A DNA stretch of 64,000 nucleotides from Myxococcus fulvus (GCF_900111765.1 NZ_FOIB01000009.1:62001-126000); one strand, 5' to 3'; positions 1-10,033 are shown, counted from the first letter of the stretch. A program made the numbers and translations. The notes: a model not told the origin generated them from the letters alone.

Positions 1-1332
1 CTGGAAGTCCCGGGGCCCCAGCTCGCTGGCGGAGAAGGAGACCTCATCGAGCAGCCGCTCGAGCACGGTGTGCAGGCGGCGGGCGCCGATGTTCTGCGTG
101 CGCTCGTTCGCCTGCTGGGCGATGCGCGCCAGCTCCGTCACCGCGTCGTCGGTGAAGGACAGGCGCACGCCCTCGGTGGAGAGCAGCGCGGTGTACTGGC
201 GCAAGAGGGAGTTCTTCGGCTCGCGCAGGATGCGGATGAGGTCGTCGCCGGAGAGCGGCTCCAGCTCCACGCGGATGGGGAAGCGGCCCTGCAATTCCGG
301 GATGAGGTCGCTGGGCTTGGAGACGTGGAAGGCGCCCGCGGCGATGAAGAGCATGTGGTCCGTCTTCACCATGCCGTACTTGGTGTTGACGGTGGAGCCC
401 TCGACGATGGGGAGGATGTCGCGCTGCACGCCCTCGCGCGAGACGTCCGGGCCTCCCCCGCCCTTGCCGCCGCCGTCGCGGCTGGCGATCTTGTCGATCT
501 CGTCGATGAACACGATGCCGCTCGACTCGGCGCGCGCCACGGCCTCGCGCTGGACGCGGTCCGGGTCCACCAGCTTCTGGGCCTCCTCCTGGCGCAGGAG
601 CTGGAGCGCCTCCGGCACGCGCACCCGACGACGACGCGTCTTGCTCATGCCCGGCATGTTCTTGAAGAGGTCCTGCAGGTTGACGCCGATCTCCTCCATG
701 CCCTGGCCGGAGAAGCCGCGCATGAAGGTGGGCGCGCTGTCGCTCGTCTCCAGCTCCACGAACTGGTCATCCAGCGTGCCCGCGCGCAATTGGGCGCGCA
801 GCTTCTCGCGCTCGTTGTCGCCCAGGCGCTGGGGCGCGGGCTGCGGGGGCGGCGGCGCGAAGCCGAACGGCGGCGGCGAGGACGGCGTGCGCGGCGTGCC
901 GTTGTTCTGCAGCAGCTCCATCAACCGGTCCTCGGCCAGCTCCTCGGCGCGGGGGCGGACCTTCTCCGTCTCCTCCTCGCGCACCAGGCCGATGGCGGCC
1001 TCGACGAGGTCGCGAATCATCGACTCCACGTCGCGGCCCACGTAGCCCACCTCCGTGAACTTGGAGGCCTCCACCTTGACGAACGGCGCCTGCGCCAGCT
1101 TCGCGAGCCGCCGGGCGATCTCCGTCTTCCCCACGCCCGTGGGGCCGATCATGATGATGTTCTTCGGGTGGATTTCGTCGCGCAGGTCGTCGGAGACCTG
1201 CTGGCGGCGCCAGCGGTTGCGCAGGGCGATGGCCACCGCGCGCTTGGCGGCGTTCTGCCCGACGATGTAGCGGTCCAGCTCGCCCACCACCTCACGAGGC
1301 GTGAAGGCGGACGTCTTGCGCGATTCGGCCAC
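1..1332 (-). CDS. hslU: HslU, ATPase subunit of the HslUV protease (C-terminus cut by window edge)
   Basis: This is the AAA+ unfoldase that feeds substrates into the HslV peptidase ring in the cytoplasm. The translated 444 codons start at a GTG ([16 protein letters not shown]), then show the conserved RYIVGQ segment, Walker A GPTGVGKT at residues 63-70, the family I-domain insertion (Pro/Gly-rich, near residues 140-240) and Walker B with [10 protein letters not shown]. The family is usually about 440-460 residues, so only roughly the last 20 residues, including the C-terminal tail that docks into HslV, are missing. It sits 10 bases after hslV, so the two are almost certainly co-transcribed. 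The GTG start is chosen because the conserved N-terminus begins there and a GGAG-type site lies just upstream. Confidence 0.96.
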   Translation of the reverse strand, partial: MAESRKTSAFTPREVVGELDRYIVGQNAAKRAVAIALRNRWRRQQVSDDLRDEIHPKNIIMIGPTGVGKTEIARRLAKLAQAPFVKVEASKFTEVGYVGRDVESMIRDLVEAAIGLVREEETEKVRPRAEELAEDRLMELLQNNGTPRTPSSPPPFGFAPPPPQPAPQRLGDNEREKLRAQLRAGTLDDQFVELETSDSAPTFMRGFSGQGMEEIGVNLQDLFKNMPGMSKTRRRRVRVPEALQLLRQEEAQKLVDPDRVQREAVARAESSGIVFIDEIDKIASRDGGGKGGGGPDVSREGVQRDILPIVEGSTVNTKYGMVKTDHMLFIAAGAFHVSKPSDLIPELQGRFPIRVELEPLSGDDLIRILREPKNSLLRQYTALLSTEGVRLSFTDDAVTELARIAQQANERTQNIGARRLHTVLERLLDEVSFSASELGPRDFQ

Positions 1333-1342
1333 GGGGAGGCTC

Positions 1343-1870
1343 CTAGAGCTCTTCGATGGAGATGTTGGAGTTGGTGTAGATGTCGATTTCGCCCGCGATG
1401 GAGAGCGACTGCTGCGCCACCTCGCGAGCGGACAGCTGCGTGTGGGCCATCAGCGCCCGGGCGGCGGCGAACGCGTAGGGGCCCCCGCTGCCCACCGCGG
1501 CGATGCCGTGGTCCGGCTCGATGACGTCCCCGGCGCCGGACAGGATGAACGTCTTGTCCTTGTCCGCCACGACGAGCAGCGCCTCCAGCCGGCGCAGGAA
1601 GCGGTCCGTGCGCCAGTCCTTGCCCAGCTCGACGCAGGCGCGCGCCATGTTCTTCTGGTGCTCCTTGAGCTTGCCCTCGAAGCGCTCGAACAGGGTGAAG
1701 GCATCGGCGGTGCTGCCCGCGAACCCGGCGAGGACCTGGCCCTCGCCCAGCCTGCGGACCTTCTTCGCCGTGTTCTTCATCACCGTCTTTTCGAGCGAGA
1801 CCTGACCGTCACTGGCGATGGCGACCTTTCCGTCGCGTCGCACGCAGAGAATGGTGGTGCCGTGGAACAT
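1343..1870 (-). CDS. hslV: HslV, threonine peptidase subunit of the HslUV protease
   Basis: This 175-residue proteasome-beta-like protein forms the proteolytic chamber capped by HslU. The N-terminus reads [12 protein letters not shown]. By family knowledge the short propeptide is removed so that Thr5 becomes the catalytic nucleophile, as in the Bacillus homologue CodW, which also carries a propeptide, whereas E. coli removes only Met. The conserved [22 protein letters not shown] and [14 protein letters not shown] segments are all present, and the protein ends in the typical IYTN...SIEEL. It lies between xerC and hslU in one minus-strand unit. Length and motifs are intact. Confidence 0.97.
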   Translation of the reverse strand: MFHGTTILCVRRDGKVAIASDGQVSLEKTVMKNTAKKVRRLGEGQVLAGFAGSTADAFTLFERFEGKLKEHQKNMARACVELGKDWRTDRFLRRLEALLVVADKDKTFILSGAGDVIEPDHGIAAVGSGGPYAFAAARALMAHTQLSAREVAQQSLSIAGEIDIYTNSNISIEEL

Positions 1871-1942
1871 GGAGCGGGTTTAACAAGCCGCGCCCCGCGT
1901 TTCCAAGGAACACCGCCCGCCTGTCCGCTCCCGCACCGTTTC

Positions 1943-2845
1943 TCAGGCGCGGGGGTGGGCTGCGTCGTAGACCTGCTGGAGCTGTTCCCAGCTGACGTGG
2001 GTATACCGCTGCGTGGTGGACAGGCTCGCGTGGCCCAGCAGCTCCTGGATGCTGCGGATGTCCGCGCCCCCACCGAGCAGGTGCGTGGCGAACGAGTGAC
2101 GCAACGCGTGCGGACTCACCTTGCGCGCCAGCGCGCACTTGAGCACGTGCTGGTCCAGGTGTCGGCGGATGCTCCGGGGCGTCAGCCGGCCGCCGCGGAA
2201 GTTGAGGAAGATGGCCTCCGGCGCCTGTCCTGGCTTCGGCTCCGCGAGCAGCTCGCCCCGGCGCGCCAGGTACGCCTCCAGCGAGCGGATGGCCTGCGCG
2301 TTGACGGGGACCAGGCGCTCCTTGCTGCCCTTGCCCATGACCCGGACGATGCGGCCGCTCCGGTCCACGGCGAGCAGGTCCAAATCACACAGCTCGCTGA
2401 TGCGCAGGCCGCCGCCGTAGAGCATCTCCAGAATCGCCTTGTCGCGCAGGCCGAGCACGGACTTCAAATCGTGCACGTCGAGCAGCGCGAAGACCTCCTC
2501 CACCGGCAGCACCTTGGGGAGCGCCTTGGGCAGCTTCGGGCTCTTCACCAGTTTGGCGGGGCTGGCGGGCAACAGCTTCTGGCGCACCAGGTACTTGTAG
2601 AAGGACTTGATGGAGGCCAGGCGCCGCGCGCGGCTGGCGGGCGCGTGGTCCACGCTCAGCGTGCCCAGGTAGCCGCGAATCGCCGCGTGCGTGCCGGCGA
2701 GCAGGGACGACTTCATCCGCTCGACCAGGTAGCGCTCGTAGTCCACCAGGTCGACCAGGTAGTTGCGCACCGTGTGCGGGGACGAGCCCTTCTCGTCCTC
2801 CAGGTGGACCCGGAACTTCTCCAAGAGCGGCGACAGGTTCGTCAT
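1943..2845 (-). CDS. xerC: XerC-type site-specific tyrosine recombinase
   Basis: This is a 300-residue chromosome-dimer-resolution recombinase. An N-terminal SAM-like core-binding domain covers about residues 1-90 and the catalytic domain about 110-295. All catalytic positions are readable: R148 in GLRISE, K172 in MGKGSK, H246 and R249 in HALRH, H272 in LLGHASL and nucleophile Y281 in RYTHV. It is the first gene of a xerC-hslV-hslU unit, matching the codV-codW-codX order known from Bacilli. That synteny supports XerC rather than a phage integrase, as do the lack of adjacent phage genes and the GC content matching its neighbours. The XerC/XerD choice rests on context. Confidence 0.92.
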   Translation of the reverse strand: MTNLSPLLEKFRVHLEDEKGSSPHTVRNYLVDLVDYERYLVERMKSSLLAGTHAAIRGYLGTLSVDHAPASRARRLASIKSFYKYLVRQKLLPASPAKLVKSPKLPKALPKVLPVEEVFALLDVHDLKSVLGLRDKAILEMLYGGGLRISELCDLDLLAVDRSGRIVRVMGKGSKERLVPVNAQAIRSLEAYLARRGELLAEPKPGQAPEAIFLNFRGGRLTPRSIRRHLDQHVLKCALARKVSPHALRHSFATHLLGGGADIRSIQELLGHASLSTTQRYTHVSWEQLQQVYDAAHPRA

Positions 2846-2855
2846 GGCGAGGTGG

Positions 2856-2883
2856 AGCGTAGGGGGCCCGGAGAGCCTCGCAA
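2856..2883 (-). promoter_or_regulatory. Candidate promoter of xerC-hslVU
   Basis: On the minus strand TTGCGA (2878-2883) and TACGCT (2856-2861) are separated by 16 bases, and the xerC ATG follows 10 bases after the -10. It overlaps the left arm of the terminator-like hairpin of the upstream gene. The match is partial and was found by eye. Confidence 0.35.
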
Positions 2884-2896
2884 GATTCCGGGCCCC
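2863..2896 (-). terminator. Terminator-like hairpin after the EF-hand membrane protein gene
   Basis: The arms GGGGCCCGGA (2863-2872) and TCCGGGCCCC (2887-2896) are perfectly complementary over 10 bp with a 14-base loop. It lies 10 bases beyond the stop codon of the minus-strand gene starting at 5173. There is no clear T run, so it may be a weak or Rho-assisted terminator. Confidence 0.55.
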
Positions 2897-2905
2897 ACGA
2901 AACCC

Positions 2906-5173
2906 CTACTTCGTCGGCACGGCCGGGGCGGTGGGCACGACCACGGGCGCGACGGGAGGCGTGGGCAGCAGCGCCACGCACGTGGCGTCCGACAGCCAGG
3001 CCTTCTGACACATCCAGGTGAGGATGGGGTTGCGCACCTGCCAGAGCAGGATGAACAGCACCAGCGCCGCGAGCCCCAGGCGGGACCACCAGGACAGGCC
3101 CTCCTGCTCGCCGTCCTCGTCCTGCTGGGCGAGCAGCGCCGGGCGGACCATGTCGCGGTGGTCCACGCGCGCGCCCTTGGGCAGCCGGGGCCGGCGCGTC
3201 ACCAGCGTGGACAGCCCCCGCGTGAGCATCAGCCGGTCATTGAGCGCCCAGCCGGAGCCCTCCAAGAGCAGCGCCAGGTTGCGCCGACGCAGCTTCAGCC
3301 AGCCGAGCAGCCCCGCCGGCGCCATGACGGCGATGGCGATGAGCGACGCGGCGGTGATGACATCCCCCAACGTCAGGGACTTCACCTGCGAGACGATGAA
3401 CGCGAACGAGGAGCCGAGCGCCGCCGCCGCGATGCTGCCGGCCGCGATGACACCCGCGAGCCCACCGGGCGCCGCGGCCGGTGCGGGCGCTGGCGCCGCG
3501 GCGGCCGGAGCCGGAGGCGCGGTGGGTGACGGGGCCGCGGCCACCGTCTTCGCGTAGCCCTCCTCCAGCGTCGCGTCGAAGGTCTTCTCGCCGGCGGTGG
3601 CCATGCCCTCCACCTTGCTGGTGATGAAGCCGGCCATGCGCGTGAAGGGCATGGTCATCGACTCCCACAGCGACACGGGCTGGCGGATGACGTGCGTCAC
3701 CGTGGCGTCGTGCTCCTGGTTGTCCACGTCGTAGAAGACGCCGCGCTTGCCCACGACCAGGTCCGTGCTGCGGCCGCGCGTGACGGGCACCGCCACCTCG
3801 TAGCCGGGCGTGCCGTCCTTGGGCGCGACCATCACGTAGAGGACGCACGTGGTGCCCTGGCTCGTCAGCGCGGCGTGCTCGGCGCGGTTCTTCGCGAGCA
3901 CCGACAGCGTGTACTTGCGCCCGCCGAGGATGAGCGTCCCCCGCTCCATCAGCGCCGGGGCCTTGGGCAGGTACAGGTTGGGCATGCTGATGAAGTTGTT
4001 GGCGAACACCAGCAGCCAGCGCTGGTAGAGCACCAGTCGCTCCAGCTCGACGATGGACGCGAGCGTGGGCGCCAGCGCGAGGTCCGCCTGGCTCGCGGCG
4101 TCGAGCGCGTCCACGTCCGCGAGCGACACCGTCTCCAGCGAGCCGGCCAGCTTGTGCAGGGGGTTCGCGTCGCGCGTCGCGAACCACGCGAGCACCGCGT
4201 CCGCCTTCGCCACCAGCTCGCGCCACGCCGTGTCCGTCAGGCGCTCCGAGTCCCCCGTCAGCGGCGCCGCGACGTCGCGACGGAACGCCTGGAGCTGCTC
4301 GTACGCGGGGCCGCGCAAGAGGCGCGACCACTCGAGCACGCCCGCCGCGTCGGGAGGAGCAATCGGCAGGTCGCCCGCGGCCTTGTTCAGCGCGGCCGTG
4401 TCACCCAGCGCGCCTTCCACCCGCTCCGCGCGCAGCCGCAGGGCCGCCGCCGCCTCGGGCTGCGCGGCGACGAGCCGGCACTGCAGGAAGTACGCGTCCA
4501 GGAGCGGCGACACCTCGCGGATGCGCTTCGCGCGCGCCTCGCTCTCCTCGCCCCAGACGAAGACGTCGCCGCGCTTGCCCAGGTGGGTGAGCAGCGCCTG
4601 ACGCTCGTCGCGGAAGCGCTGGAGCATGGGCTTGTCCACGCCCGCCTCACCCGCGCGGTTCTTCACCTCGGGGAACGACGCCATGATGTCCCGGGCGAGC
4701 GGCCGCAGGGACTCCGGCAGGCGGTCCGGGGCGATGATGCCGTCGCCGTTCTGCCCCGCCTTGCGCAGGGCCTCGTCGCTGGCGCGGACCTGGGCCAGCG
4801 AGATGCGGCCCGTGTCCGCCGCGCCCACGGTGCGCAGAATCATCTCCGCCGCGCTCCGCAGCGGAGCCCCCTCCGGGGACAGCGCGCCGAGCTCCAGCAC
4901 GTCGCTGCTCGCGTCCGCGCCGCGCCGGTCCTTCAGGTGCCGAGCGGCCCAGTCCACCGCGGTGCGGACCTCCGCCACGCGGACCCGGCCATTGCCATCC
5001 GTGTCGAGGAACTTGAGGAAGACCGGGTCACAGCTCAAGCCCTCCAACGGGCACGCCGTGGCAATCCACTGCGTCTCGGGGATGCGCGAGGCCTCCACGA
5101 GCACGTCGAAAGTGGGGATGTCGACCTGGAGCGAGCCGCCATAGCGGCGATACGTGAGAGGAGTCGAAGTCAT
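2906..5173 (-). CDS. EF-hand protein with C-terminal membrane segments, function unknown
   Basis: This 755-residue protein is not recognised as a whole. Residues 57-68 form a canonical 12-residue EF-hand loop (DTDGNGRVRVAE) with D, D, N and E at the calcium-ligand positions. A weaker second loop (QNGDGIIAPD) follows about 100 residues later. A long, mostly soluble middle is followed by a Pro/Ala-rich linker, two adjacent hydrophobic segments (GVIAAGSIAAAALG and VITAASLIAIAVMAPAGLLGW), a basic stretch, and a last hydrophobic helix near the C-terminus. This suggests calcium-influenced folding of a membrane-anchored protein. No signal peptide is apparent. The ATG at 5173 is chosen. An in-frame GTG seven codons earlier (5194) is possible. 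Confidence 0.75.
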   Translation of the reverse strand: MTSTPLTYRRYGGSLQVDIPTFDVLVEASRIPETQWIATACPLEGLSCDPVFLKFLDTDGNGRVRVAEVRTAVDWAARHLKDRRGADASSDVLELGALSPEGAPLRSAAEMILRTVGAADTGRISLAQVRASDEALRKAGQNGDGIIAPDRLPESLRPLARDIMASFPEVKNRAGEAGVDKPMLQRFRDERQALLTHLGKRGDVFVWGEESEARAKRIREVSPLLDAYFLQCRLVAAQPEAAAALRLRAERVEGALGDTAALNKAAGDLPIAPPDAAGVLEWSRLLRGPAYEQLQAFRRDVAAPLTGDSERLTDTAWRELVAKADAVLAWFATRDANPLHKLAGSLETVSLADVDALDAASQADLALAPTLASIVELERLVLYQRWLLVFANNFISMPNLYLPKAPALMERGTLILGGRKYTLSVLAKNRAEHAALTSQGTTCVLYVMVAPKDGTPGYEVAVPVTRGRSTDLVVGKRGVFYDVDNQEHDATVTHVIRQPVSLWESMTMPFTRMAGFITSKVEGMATAGEKTFDATLEEGYAKTVAAAPSPTAPPAPAAAAPAPAPAAAPGGLAGVIAAGSIAAAALGSSFAFIVSQVKSLTLGDVITAASLIAIAVMAPAGLLGWLKLRRRNLALLLEGSGWALNDRLMLTRGLSTLVTRRPRLPKGARVDHRDMVRPALLAQQDEDGEQEGLSWWSRLGLAALVLFILLWQVRNPILTWMCQKAWLSDATCVALLPTPPVAPVVVPTAPAVPTK

Positions 5174-5367
5174 GCGCGCGGCGGACCTAAGCACACCCGA
5201 GGACCCTCGGGCGACACCGCGCGAGGGACGCCAGGGTTGTCATCCCGGACCCGGTGTCTCCGGGCCAGGACGACCGCGTGGGCCAAGCCACCGGAACGAC
5301 GTGGCGCACGGTGGCGAGAGGTCTGCACCTGCCGGCGGCACACCGCTTCACCTCCGCGAGGGAGCCG

Positions 5368-5679
5368 ATGCACACCGCCGCCGCCACCGAGTACGACGAC
5401 CGTTTCCACCTGAGCCGCAAGCGCTACCTCCAGCTCCTCGCGCTCTCCAGCCTGTGGTTCACGGTGAACGACACCCCACTGCTGCCCGTGGGGTTCTTCT
5501 TCGCGCTGCGCTTCGTGGGCGCGAACTACGAGACGACCTTCTTCCACTCGCTGCGCACCGGCCACAAGGTGGTGTTCGCGTGCCTGGGCGTGGCGCTCTT
5601 CTCGCTGCTCGTCTTCGGCCCGCACACGGGCTTCAGCATCGGGGCCGGAGGCGTGAGCTTCCAGCTCACGCTCCGGTGA
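5368..5679 (+). CDS. Small membrane protein, function unknown
   Basis: This 103-residue protein is not recognised. It has a polar start (MHTAAATEYDDRFHLSRKRY), then two hydrophobic stretches, SSLWFTVNDTPLLPVGFFFAL and VVFACLGVALFSLLVFG, consistent with one or two transmembrane helices. The ATG at 5368 follows a GAGGGAG site by about 5 bases. A longer in-frame reading from 5254 has a disordered, non-conserved-looking start and is not used. It is transcribed divergently from the EF-hand gene and converges on the beta-propeller lipoprotein gene, leaving only 15 bases between stop codons. Confidence 0.6.
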   Translation: MHTAAATEYDDRFHLSRKRYLQLLALSSLWFTVNDTPLLPVGFFFALRFVGANYETTFFHSLRTGHKVVFACLGVALFSLLVFGPHTGFSIGAGGVSFQLTLR

Positions 5680-5694
5680 GCCCCGGGCCTCTCG

Positions 5695-7353
5695 TCAGGG
5701 CAGCGCGCTCACGCTGTAGACGCCCGCCTTGGGCCCCTGCGCGATGATGTAGACGGCGCGCGAGTCCTCCTTGCCGCCGAAGTACACGGGCACCTGGACG
5801 CCCTGGTCCAACGGCTTTCGCGCCTGCGTCTTCGCGTCGTACACGGCGATGTCGTACGTGTCCGAGTCCATCCGGGCGTACGTGGCCAGCACGCGCTTGC
5901 CATCCGCGGACAGCTTGTAGCTGAAGATGCCCTGGAGCCACGTCCGCGGCTCGGCCTTCTGGGGCAGTTCCAGCGCCTTGAAGTCACACGCGCGGCCGTT
6001 GCGGATGCAGTTCGAGCGGAACACCACCTGGCCGTTGCCGGGCATGAAGCCGTAGCCGAACACGCCCCGGTGGACCTTCTCCGCCTTCTCCGCGCCCAGC
6101 GGATAGAGCATCAGGTCCACCGAGTACTCGGGCTTGAGGAAGCGCGACAGGAAGGCCACGTAGCTCGCGTCCGCGCCCCACACGAAGTTGGGCACCCGGT
6201 CCCCCACCCGCTTGGGCGCGCCGTCCGGCAGCGATGCCACCGCCATCAACCCCGCGCGCGCCGTCACGTCGTACTTGTCCAGGAAGCCCACCGCCTGCGA
6301 GTCGGGCGAGAACGCGAAGGTCTCCACGCGCTCGCCCACCTTGCGGCCCGGGCCGCCCGCCGCGGGGCCCACGTACAAGTCCCCCGGCACGTCCGGCTTG
6401 CCGTTCTCCGAGCGCGCCAGCCACTTGCCGTCCGGCGAGAAGCCGAACGACTGCGACGCGACGGCCAGCCGCTTGGGCTTCTCCGCGGGCAGCTCCGCCA
6501 GGTAGAGGTCATAGAGCCCGCGCACCGACTCGCTGCGCACCTGGAAGGCCACGCGCTGGCCATCCGGCGACACCGCGTAGTCGCCCACCTGGTCCGCCAG
6601 CTTGCGCGGCGCGACCTCCGGCTTGTCCACGGTCACCACCGCCAGGCCACCCGCCGCGGACAGCCGCCGCTTGAACAGGAGCGCCTTGCCGTCGGCGGTG
6701 AACTGCGCCGTGCTCACCTCGGCCGCCACGTCGACGAAGGGCCCCGCGGGCAGCGGCCCCAGCTTCAGCTTGCCGCCGTCGACGAACGCCACCTTGGAGC
6801 CGTCCGGCGAGGGCAGCATGTAGCTGACCGCCGTGCCGAGCACCGCCGGCTCCGCCTTCGCGTCGTCGAGCGTCGCCACGTTGAGCGTGCCCGACTGCGA
6901 GGCCGGGTTGTAGCCGGTGAGGTACAGCGCGTAGCGCGAGTCGGCCGAGAACAGGAGCCCGCCGGGCACGTTCGTCACGCTGTCGCCCAGCTTGCGAGGC
7001 TCCCCGCCCTCCACCGACACCACGCGCAGCTCGCCCAGCAGCATCTGCGGCGGCACACCGTCCAGCCGCGGCTTCTGCCCGTTCATGAGGTACGTGGCGA
7101 AGCGGCCATCCGACGTCAGCCGCAGGTCCGCCGCGCGGCCCGCGTCCAGGAGCAGCCCCTGCCCCGCGCCCGCCGGAGCCCGTCCGGAGGGGCTCGGCGC
7201 GGCGGGCGCGCTCGGCGCCGCCGCCGAGGGAGTCGCGGCCGACGGGCTCCCCGCCGGCTTCGCGTCCTCGCTCTTCTTGCATCCGCCGCCAGCCACCACG
7301 AGCGAGGCGACCAGCCCCGCGCCCAGAAGTCGTCCCAGCCTCGGCCGAATCAT
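5695..7353 (-). CDS. Lipoprotein with WD40/TolB-like beta-propeller repeats
   Basis: This 552-residue envelope protein begins with a lipoprotein signal ([25 protein letters not shown], Cys25), then an Ala/Pro/Ser-rich linker, then repeated propeller blades of the PD40/TolB type, recognised by repeats such as [51 protein letters not shown] and [13 protein letters not shown]. These folds usually bind other proteins, and no enzymatic motif was seen. The ATG overlaps the trmFO stop codon as ATGA, with an AGGAG site inside the end of trmFO, so translation is probably coupled. The pairing with trmFO may be merely positional. Confidence 0.8.
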   Translation of the reverse strand: MIRPRLGRLLGAGLVASLVVAGGGCKKSEDAKPAGSPSAATPSAAAPSAPAAPSPSGRAPAGAGQGLLLDAGRAADLRLTSDGRFATYLMNGQKPRLDGVPPQMLLGELRVVSVEGGEPRKLGDSVTNVPGGLLFSADSRYALYLTGYNPASQSGTLNVATLDDAKAEPAVLGTAVSYMLPSPDGSKVAFVDGGKLKLGPLPAGPFVDVAAEVSTAQFTADGKALLFKRRLSAAGGLAVVTVDKPEVAPRKLADQVGDYAVSPDGQRVAFQVRSESVRGLYDLYLAELPAEKPKRLAVASQSFGFSPDGKWLARSENGKPDVPGDLYVGPAAGGPGRKVGERVETFAFSPDSQAVGFLDKYDVTARAGLMAVASLPDGAPKRVGDRVPNFVWGADASYVAFLSRFLKPEYSVDLMLYPLGAEKAEKVHRGVFGYGFMPGNGQVVFRSNCIRNGRACDFKALELPQKAEPRTWLQGIFSYKLSADGKRVLATYARMDSDTYDIAVYDAKTQARKPLDQGVQVPVYFGGKEDSRAVYIIAQGPKAGVYSVSALP

Positions 7354-8723
7354 GCGCTCCTCTGCTCCTCGTGCTCCGGGGCGCCCGATGCCGGGACACC
7401 CGCGTGTGGCAGCCACGCCGCCAGGTCCGTCCTCGCGCGGGCCGAATACGCCACCCGCTTCTCCGCCTTCTTCATCCGCCCCGTCAGCGGCGGGAAGAGG
7501 CCGAAGATGATGTTGGAGGGCTGATGCGGGTAGTCCGGCGGGTGCGCTTCGCCCGTCACATGACGGAACAGCGCGCCCAGCGCCGTCGTCGCCGGGGGCG
7601 GGACCCACGGCTTGCCGCTCAGCCGCGCATGCAGCGCCAGCGCCACCAGGTAGCCGCACGCCGCGCTCTCCACGTACCCCTCCACGCCCGACACCTGCCC
7701 CGCGAAGAACACCCGGGGCTCGCTCTTGAGCGACAAGTCGGCCGACAACAGGCGCGGCGAGTCGATGAACGTGTTGCGGTGGATCTGCCCCATCCGCAGG
7801 AAGTCCGCGTTCTGCAGGCCCGGGATGCAGGTGGTGAAGATGCGCTTCTGCTCACCCCACGTCAGGCGCGTCTGGAAGCCCACCATGTTCCACGCCGTGC
7901 CCGCGCGGTCCTCCATGCGCAGCTGCACCACGGCATGGGGCTCCCTGCCCGTGCGCGGGTCCCTGAGCCCCACCGGCTTCATCGGCCCGTAGGCCAGCGT
8001 GTCGTCGCCGCGTTCCGCCATCACCTCGATGGGCAGACAGCCTTCGAAGTATTTCGGTTCCTCGAAACTGTGCGGGACCACCTTCTGGCCCGCCTTCAGC
8101 TCCGCGATGAACCGGTAGTACTCCTCGCGGTTCATCGGCAGGTTCAGGTAGTCGTCGCCGCCGCCCTTGCCATAGCGGCTCTGCCGGAAGGCCACCGTCA
8201 GGTCGATGGAGTCCGCCGACAGGATGGGGGCGATGGAGTCATAGAAATAGAGCTTCTGCCCCACGTGCCGCTCCAGCTCGCGCGTGAGGGCGTCGGACGT
8301 CAGCGGCCCGGTGGCCACCACCACGGGCCCGTCCTCGGGCAGCGTCTCCACCTCGCCCGCCACCAGCTCCACGCTGCCGGAGTCCCTCAGCGCCTGGGTG
8401 ATGGCCTGGGAGAACCCCTCGCGCTCCACCGCCAGCGCGTCGCCCGCGGGCACCCGGTGCGCATCCGCGCTCGACAGCACCACCGAGCCCAGGTCCCGCA
8501 GCTCCGCGTGCAAGAGGCCGATGGCGCTCTCCGGGTTGTCCGAGCGCAGCGAGTTGCTGCACACCAGCTCCGCGAGCGAATCCGATTTGTGCGCCGGCGA
8601 GCGCTTGTGGGGCTTCATCTCGCGCAGCACCACCGGCACGCCCCGGCGGGCGAGCTGGTACGCGCACTCGGTGCCCGCAAGGCCGCCGCCAATCACCGTC
8701 ACCCGCTGCTTCACGTCCGACAT
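7350..8723 (-). CDS. trmFO: TrmFO, folate/FAD-dependent tRNA (uracil-54-C5) methyltransferase
   Basis: This 457-residue cytoplasmic flavoprotein makes ribothymidine at tRNA position 54 using methylene-tetrahydrofolate. The dinucleotide-binding motif [10 protein letters not shown] is at residues 10-19, followed by family-typical segments: [10 protein letters not shown], the region around [33 protein letters not shown] and the C-terminal [12 protein letters not shown]. Length fits the family (about 440-460). The ATG at 8723 is used because it has a GGGAGG site 6 bases upstream and starts right before the FAD motif. A longer reading from 8768 is not needed. It heads an operon with the beta-propeller lipoprotein. 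Confidence 0.96.
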   Translation of the reverse strand: MSDVKQRVTVIGGGLAGTECAYQLARRGVPVVLREMKPHKRSPAHKSDSLAELVCSNSLRSDNPESAIGLLHAELRDLGSVVLSSADAHRVPAGDALAVEREGFSQAITQALRDSGSVELVAGEVETLPEDGPVVVATGPLTSDALTRELERHVGQKLYFYDSIAPILSADSIDLTVAFRQSRYGKGGGDDYLNLPMNREEYYRFIAELKAGQKVVPHSFEEPKYFEGCLPIEVMAERGDDTLAYGPMKPVGLRDPRTGREPHAVVQLRMEDRAGTAWNMVGFQTRLTWGEQKRIFTTCIPGLQNADFLRMGQIHRNTFIDSPRLLSADLSLKSEPRVFFAGQVSGVEGYVESAACGYLVALALHARLSGKPWVPPPATTALGALFRHVTGEAHPPDYPHQPSNIIFGLFPPLTGRMKKAEKRVAYSARARTDLAAWLPHAGVPASGAPEHEEQRSA

Positions 8724-9009
8724 CCGCGTCCTCCCGGGAGCGCCCACGCGCGCGTGCCCGTCAGCCAACAGTTAGCAGGACTGGCACGCCCTGTCCCGAC
8801 CGTGAATCCACGAGCGTCAACCCGGCGTCGGGACAAGCCCCCCGTGTCCGCCCGCCCGCCCCCCGAGCCACCTCTGCCCCCCGTTGGAAGGCGCGGTTTC
8901 CGCACCTGGGTTGCACCCCTACGTTTCTCGCGTTCGTCGCTCGGGGCCGCGTGCATCCGGGCGAGCGCAAGACGCACTCGAAGCAGCATCCACGAAGACG
9001 AGGCCCATC

Positions 9010-9396
9010 ATGAGCCGAGCCCAAGACTTGCTGAGGGTACGCGAGATACTCCAGCGCCGCAGGCGGGAAATCCTCACCACGAGCCAGGGCACGCACCGCG
9101 AGCTGACGGCCCTCAAGGAGCAGGAGCGGGATCCCGAATACGAGGAGAACGCCCAGTCGGAGCTGGCGGACTACACCCTGTCCAGCCTGATGGAGGCCCA
9201 GCGACGCGAGGTCATGCTCATCGACGCCGCGCTGCGGCGCATGGACATGGGCGTCTTCGGCGAGTGCGTGGACTGCGGCCTGGAGATCTCCAAGGAGCGC
9301 CTGGAGGCCCTGCCCTTCGCCATCCGCTGTGAGGAGGACGCCACCGCGCACGAGCAGGAGATGCGCGGCGGCCACCACGCCATGCCGTCCCTCTAG
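9010..9396 (+). CDS. DksA/TraR-family protein with a degenerate zinc finger
   Basis: This 128-residue protein has the DksA layout of an N-terminal coiled coil (about residues 5-75) and a C-terminal zinc-finger-like region. Members of this family bind the RNA polymerase secondary channel and adjust transcription with ppGpp. The finger reads CVDC then, 17 residues later, CEED, so the fourth zinc-ligand Cys is replaced by Asp, and metal binding may be lost or altered. The tip region contains acidic residues (RDPEYEENAQSE), as in DksA. The ATG at 9010 follows an AGACGAGG-type site. It is monocistronic, facing a shared terminator. Confidence 0.85.
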   Translation: MSRAQDLLRVREILQRRRREILTTSQGTHRELTALKEQERDPEYEENAQSELADYTLSSLMEAQRREVMLIDAALRRMDMGVFGECVDCGLEISKERLEALPFAIRCEEDATAHEQEMRGGHHAMPSL

Positions 9397-9417
9397 GACG
9401 ACGCGGGCCACGGACCG

Positions 9418-9447
9418 GGCGCTCCCTGACTCACGCCAGGGGGCGCC
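9418..9447. terminator. Bidirectional terminator between the DksA-like gene and the TolQRR operon
   Basis: The arms GGCGCTCCCTG (9418-9428) and CAGGGGGCGCC (9437-9447) form an 11 bp stem with one G-U pair and an 8-base loop, between the convergent stop codons at 9396 and 9449. Confidence 0.7.
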
Positions 9448-9448
9448 T

Positions 9449-10030
9449 TCAGTCTCCGTCCTTCTTGAGGACGACGAAGCGGTAGTTCTCCAGCTCGTTC
9501 TGCCCCGCCGTGTAGAGCACGCTCAGGAGCAGGTCATACGGCACCTTGCGGTCCGCGATGACGGACAGCTCCTGGCTGAAGGGCGCCTGCGGATTGCGCT
9601 CCGCGATGTACTTGAGCTTCTCCACTTCCTTCTTCAGCCGCGCGTCGAGCGGGAGCACCAGCCGACCCTGGAGGGCCTCGGCCGGGAGCTGACCGTTCAC
9701 CAGCCGCAGCACCTCGCGCTCGCCCACGAGGATGCTCTTGGGGGTGATCGTGACGGCCACCGTGTCCCGGGGCGTCGCGCGCGTGGTGGACACGGGGGGA
9801 CGCACGTCCTCGGACGCCGTCACCGCCGCGGACGACGAGGCGAAGGACTTGAGCAGGAACACCAGGAGGATGGTCATCATGTCCATCATCGCGGTGATGT
9901 TCAGCTCCTTGATCTCCCCCGCCGCCTCGCGCTCCTTGCGCTTCTTGCGCGCCAGGGCCCGGCGGTAGCGCAGCCGCGCGAGGGCCTCCTCGTCGACGAC
10001 CTCCGGCACGTGCGGCATCGTCTCGGCCAT
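9449..10030 (-). CDS. ExbD/TolR-family motor protein (second TolR of the operon)
   Basis: This 193-residue inner-membrane protein has a basic cytoplasmic start (RYRRALARKKRKERE), one transmembrane helix beginning NITAMMDMMTILLVFLLKSF, and a periplasmic domain of about 125 residues. Asp50 in the helix sits where TolR/ExbD proteins carry the proton-pathway aspartate, so the motor function looks intact. It follows the first TolR gene by only 3 bases and a TolQ gene before that. By family knowledge TolQ/TolR pairs use proton flow to drive periplasmic or envelope movements. The partner machine is not identified here. Confidence 0.9.
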   Translation of the reverse strand: MAETMPHVPEVVDEEALARLRYRRALARKKRKEREAAGEIKELNITAMMDMMTILLVFLLKSFASSSAAVTASEDVRPPVSTTRATPRDTVAVTITPKSILVGEREVLRLVNGQLPAEALQGRLVLPLDARLKKEVEKLKYIAERNPQAPFSQELSVIADRKVPYDLLLSVLYTAGQNELENYRFVVLKKDGD

Positions 10031-10033
10031 GGC

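Noticed and set aside
1943-2845. The tyrosine recombinase as an integrase of a genomic island
   Set aside because: Full XerC layout, synteny with hslVU and no att-like repeats or phage genes.
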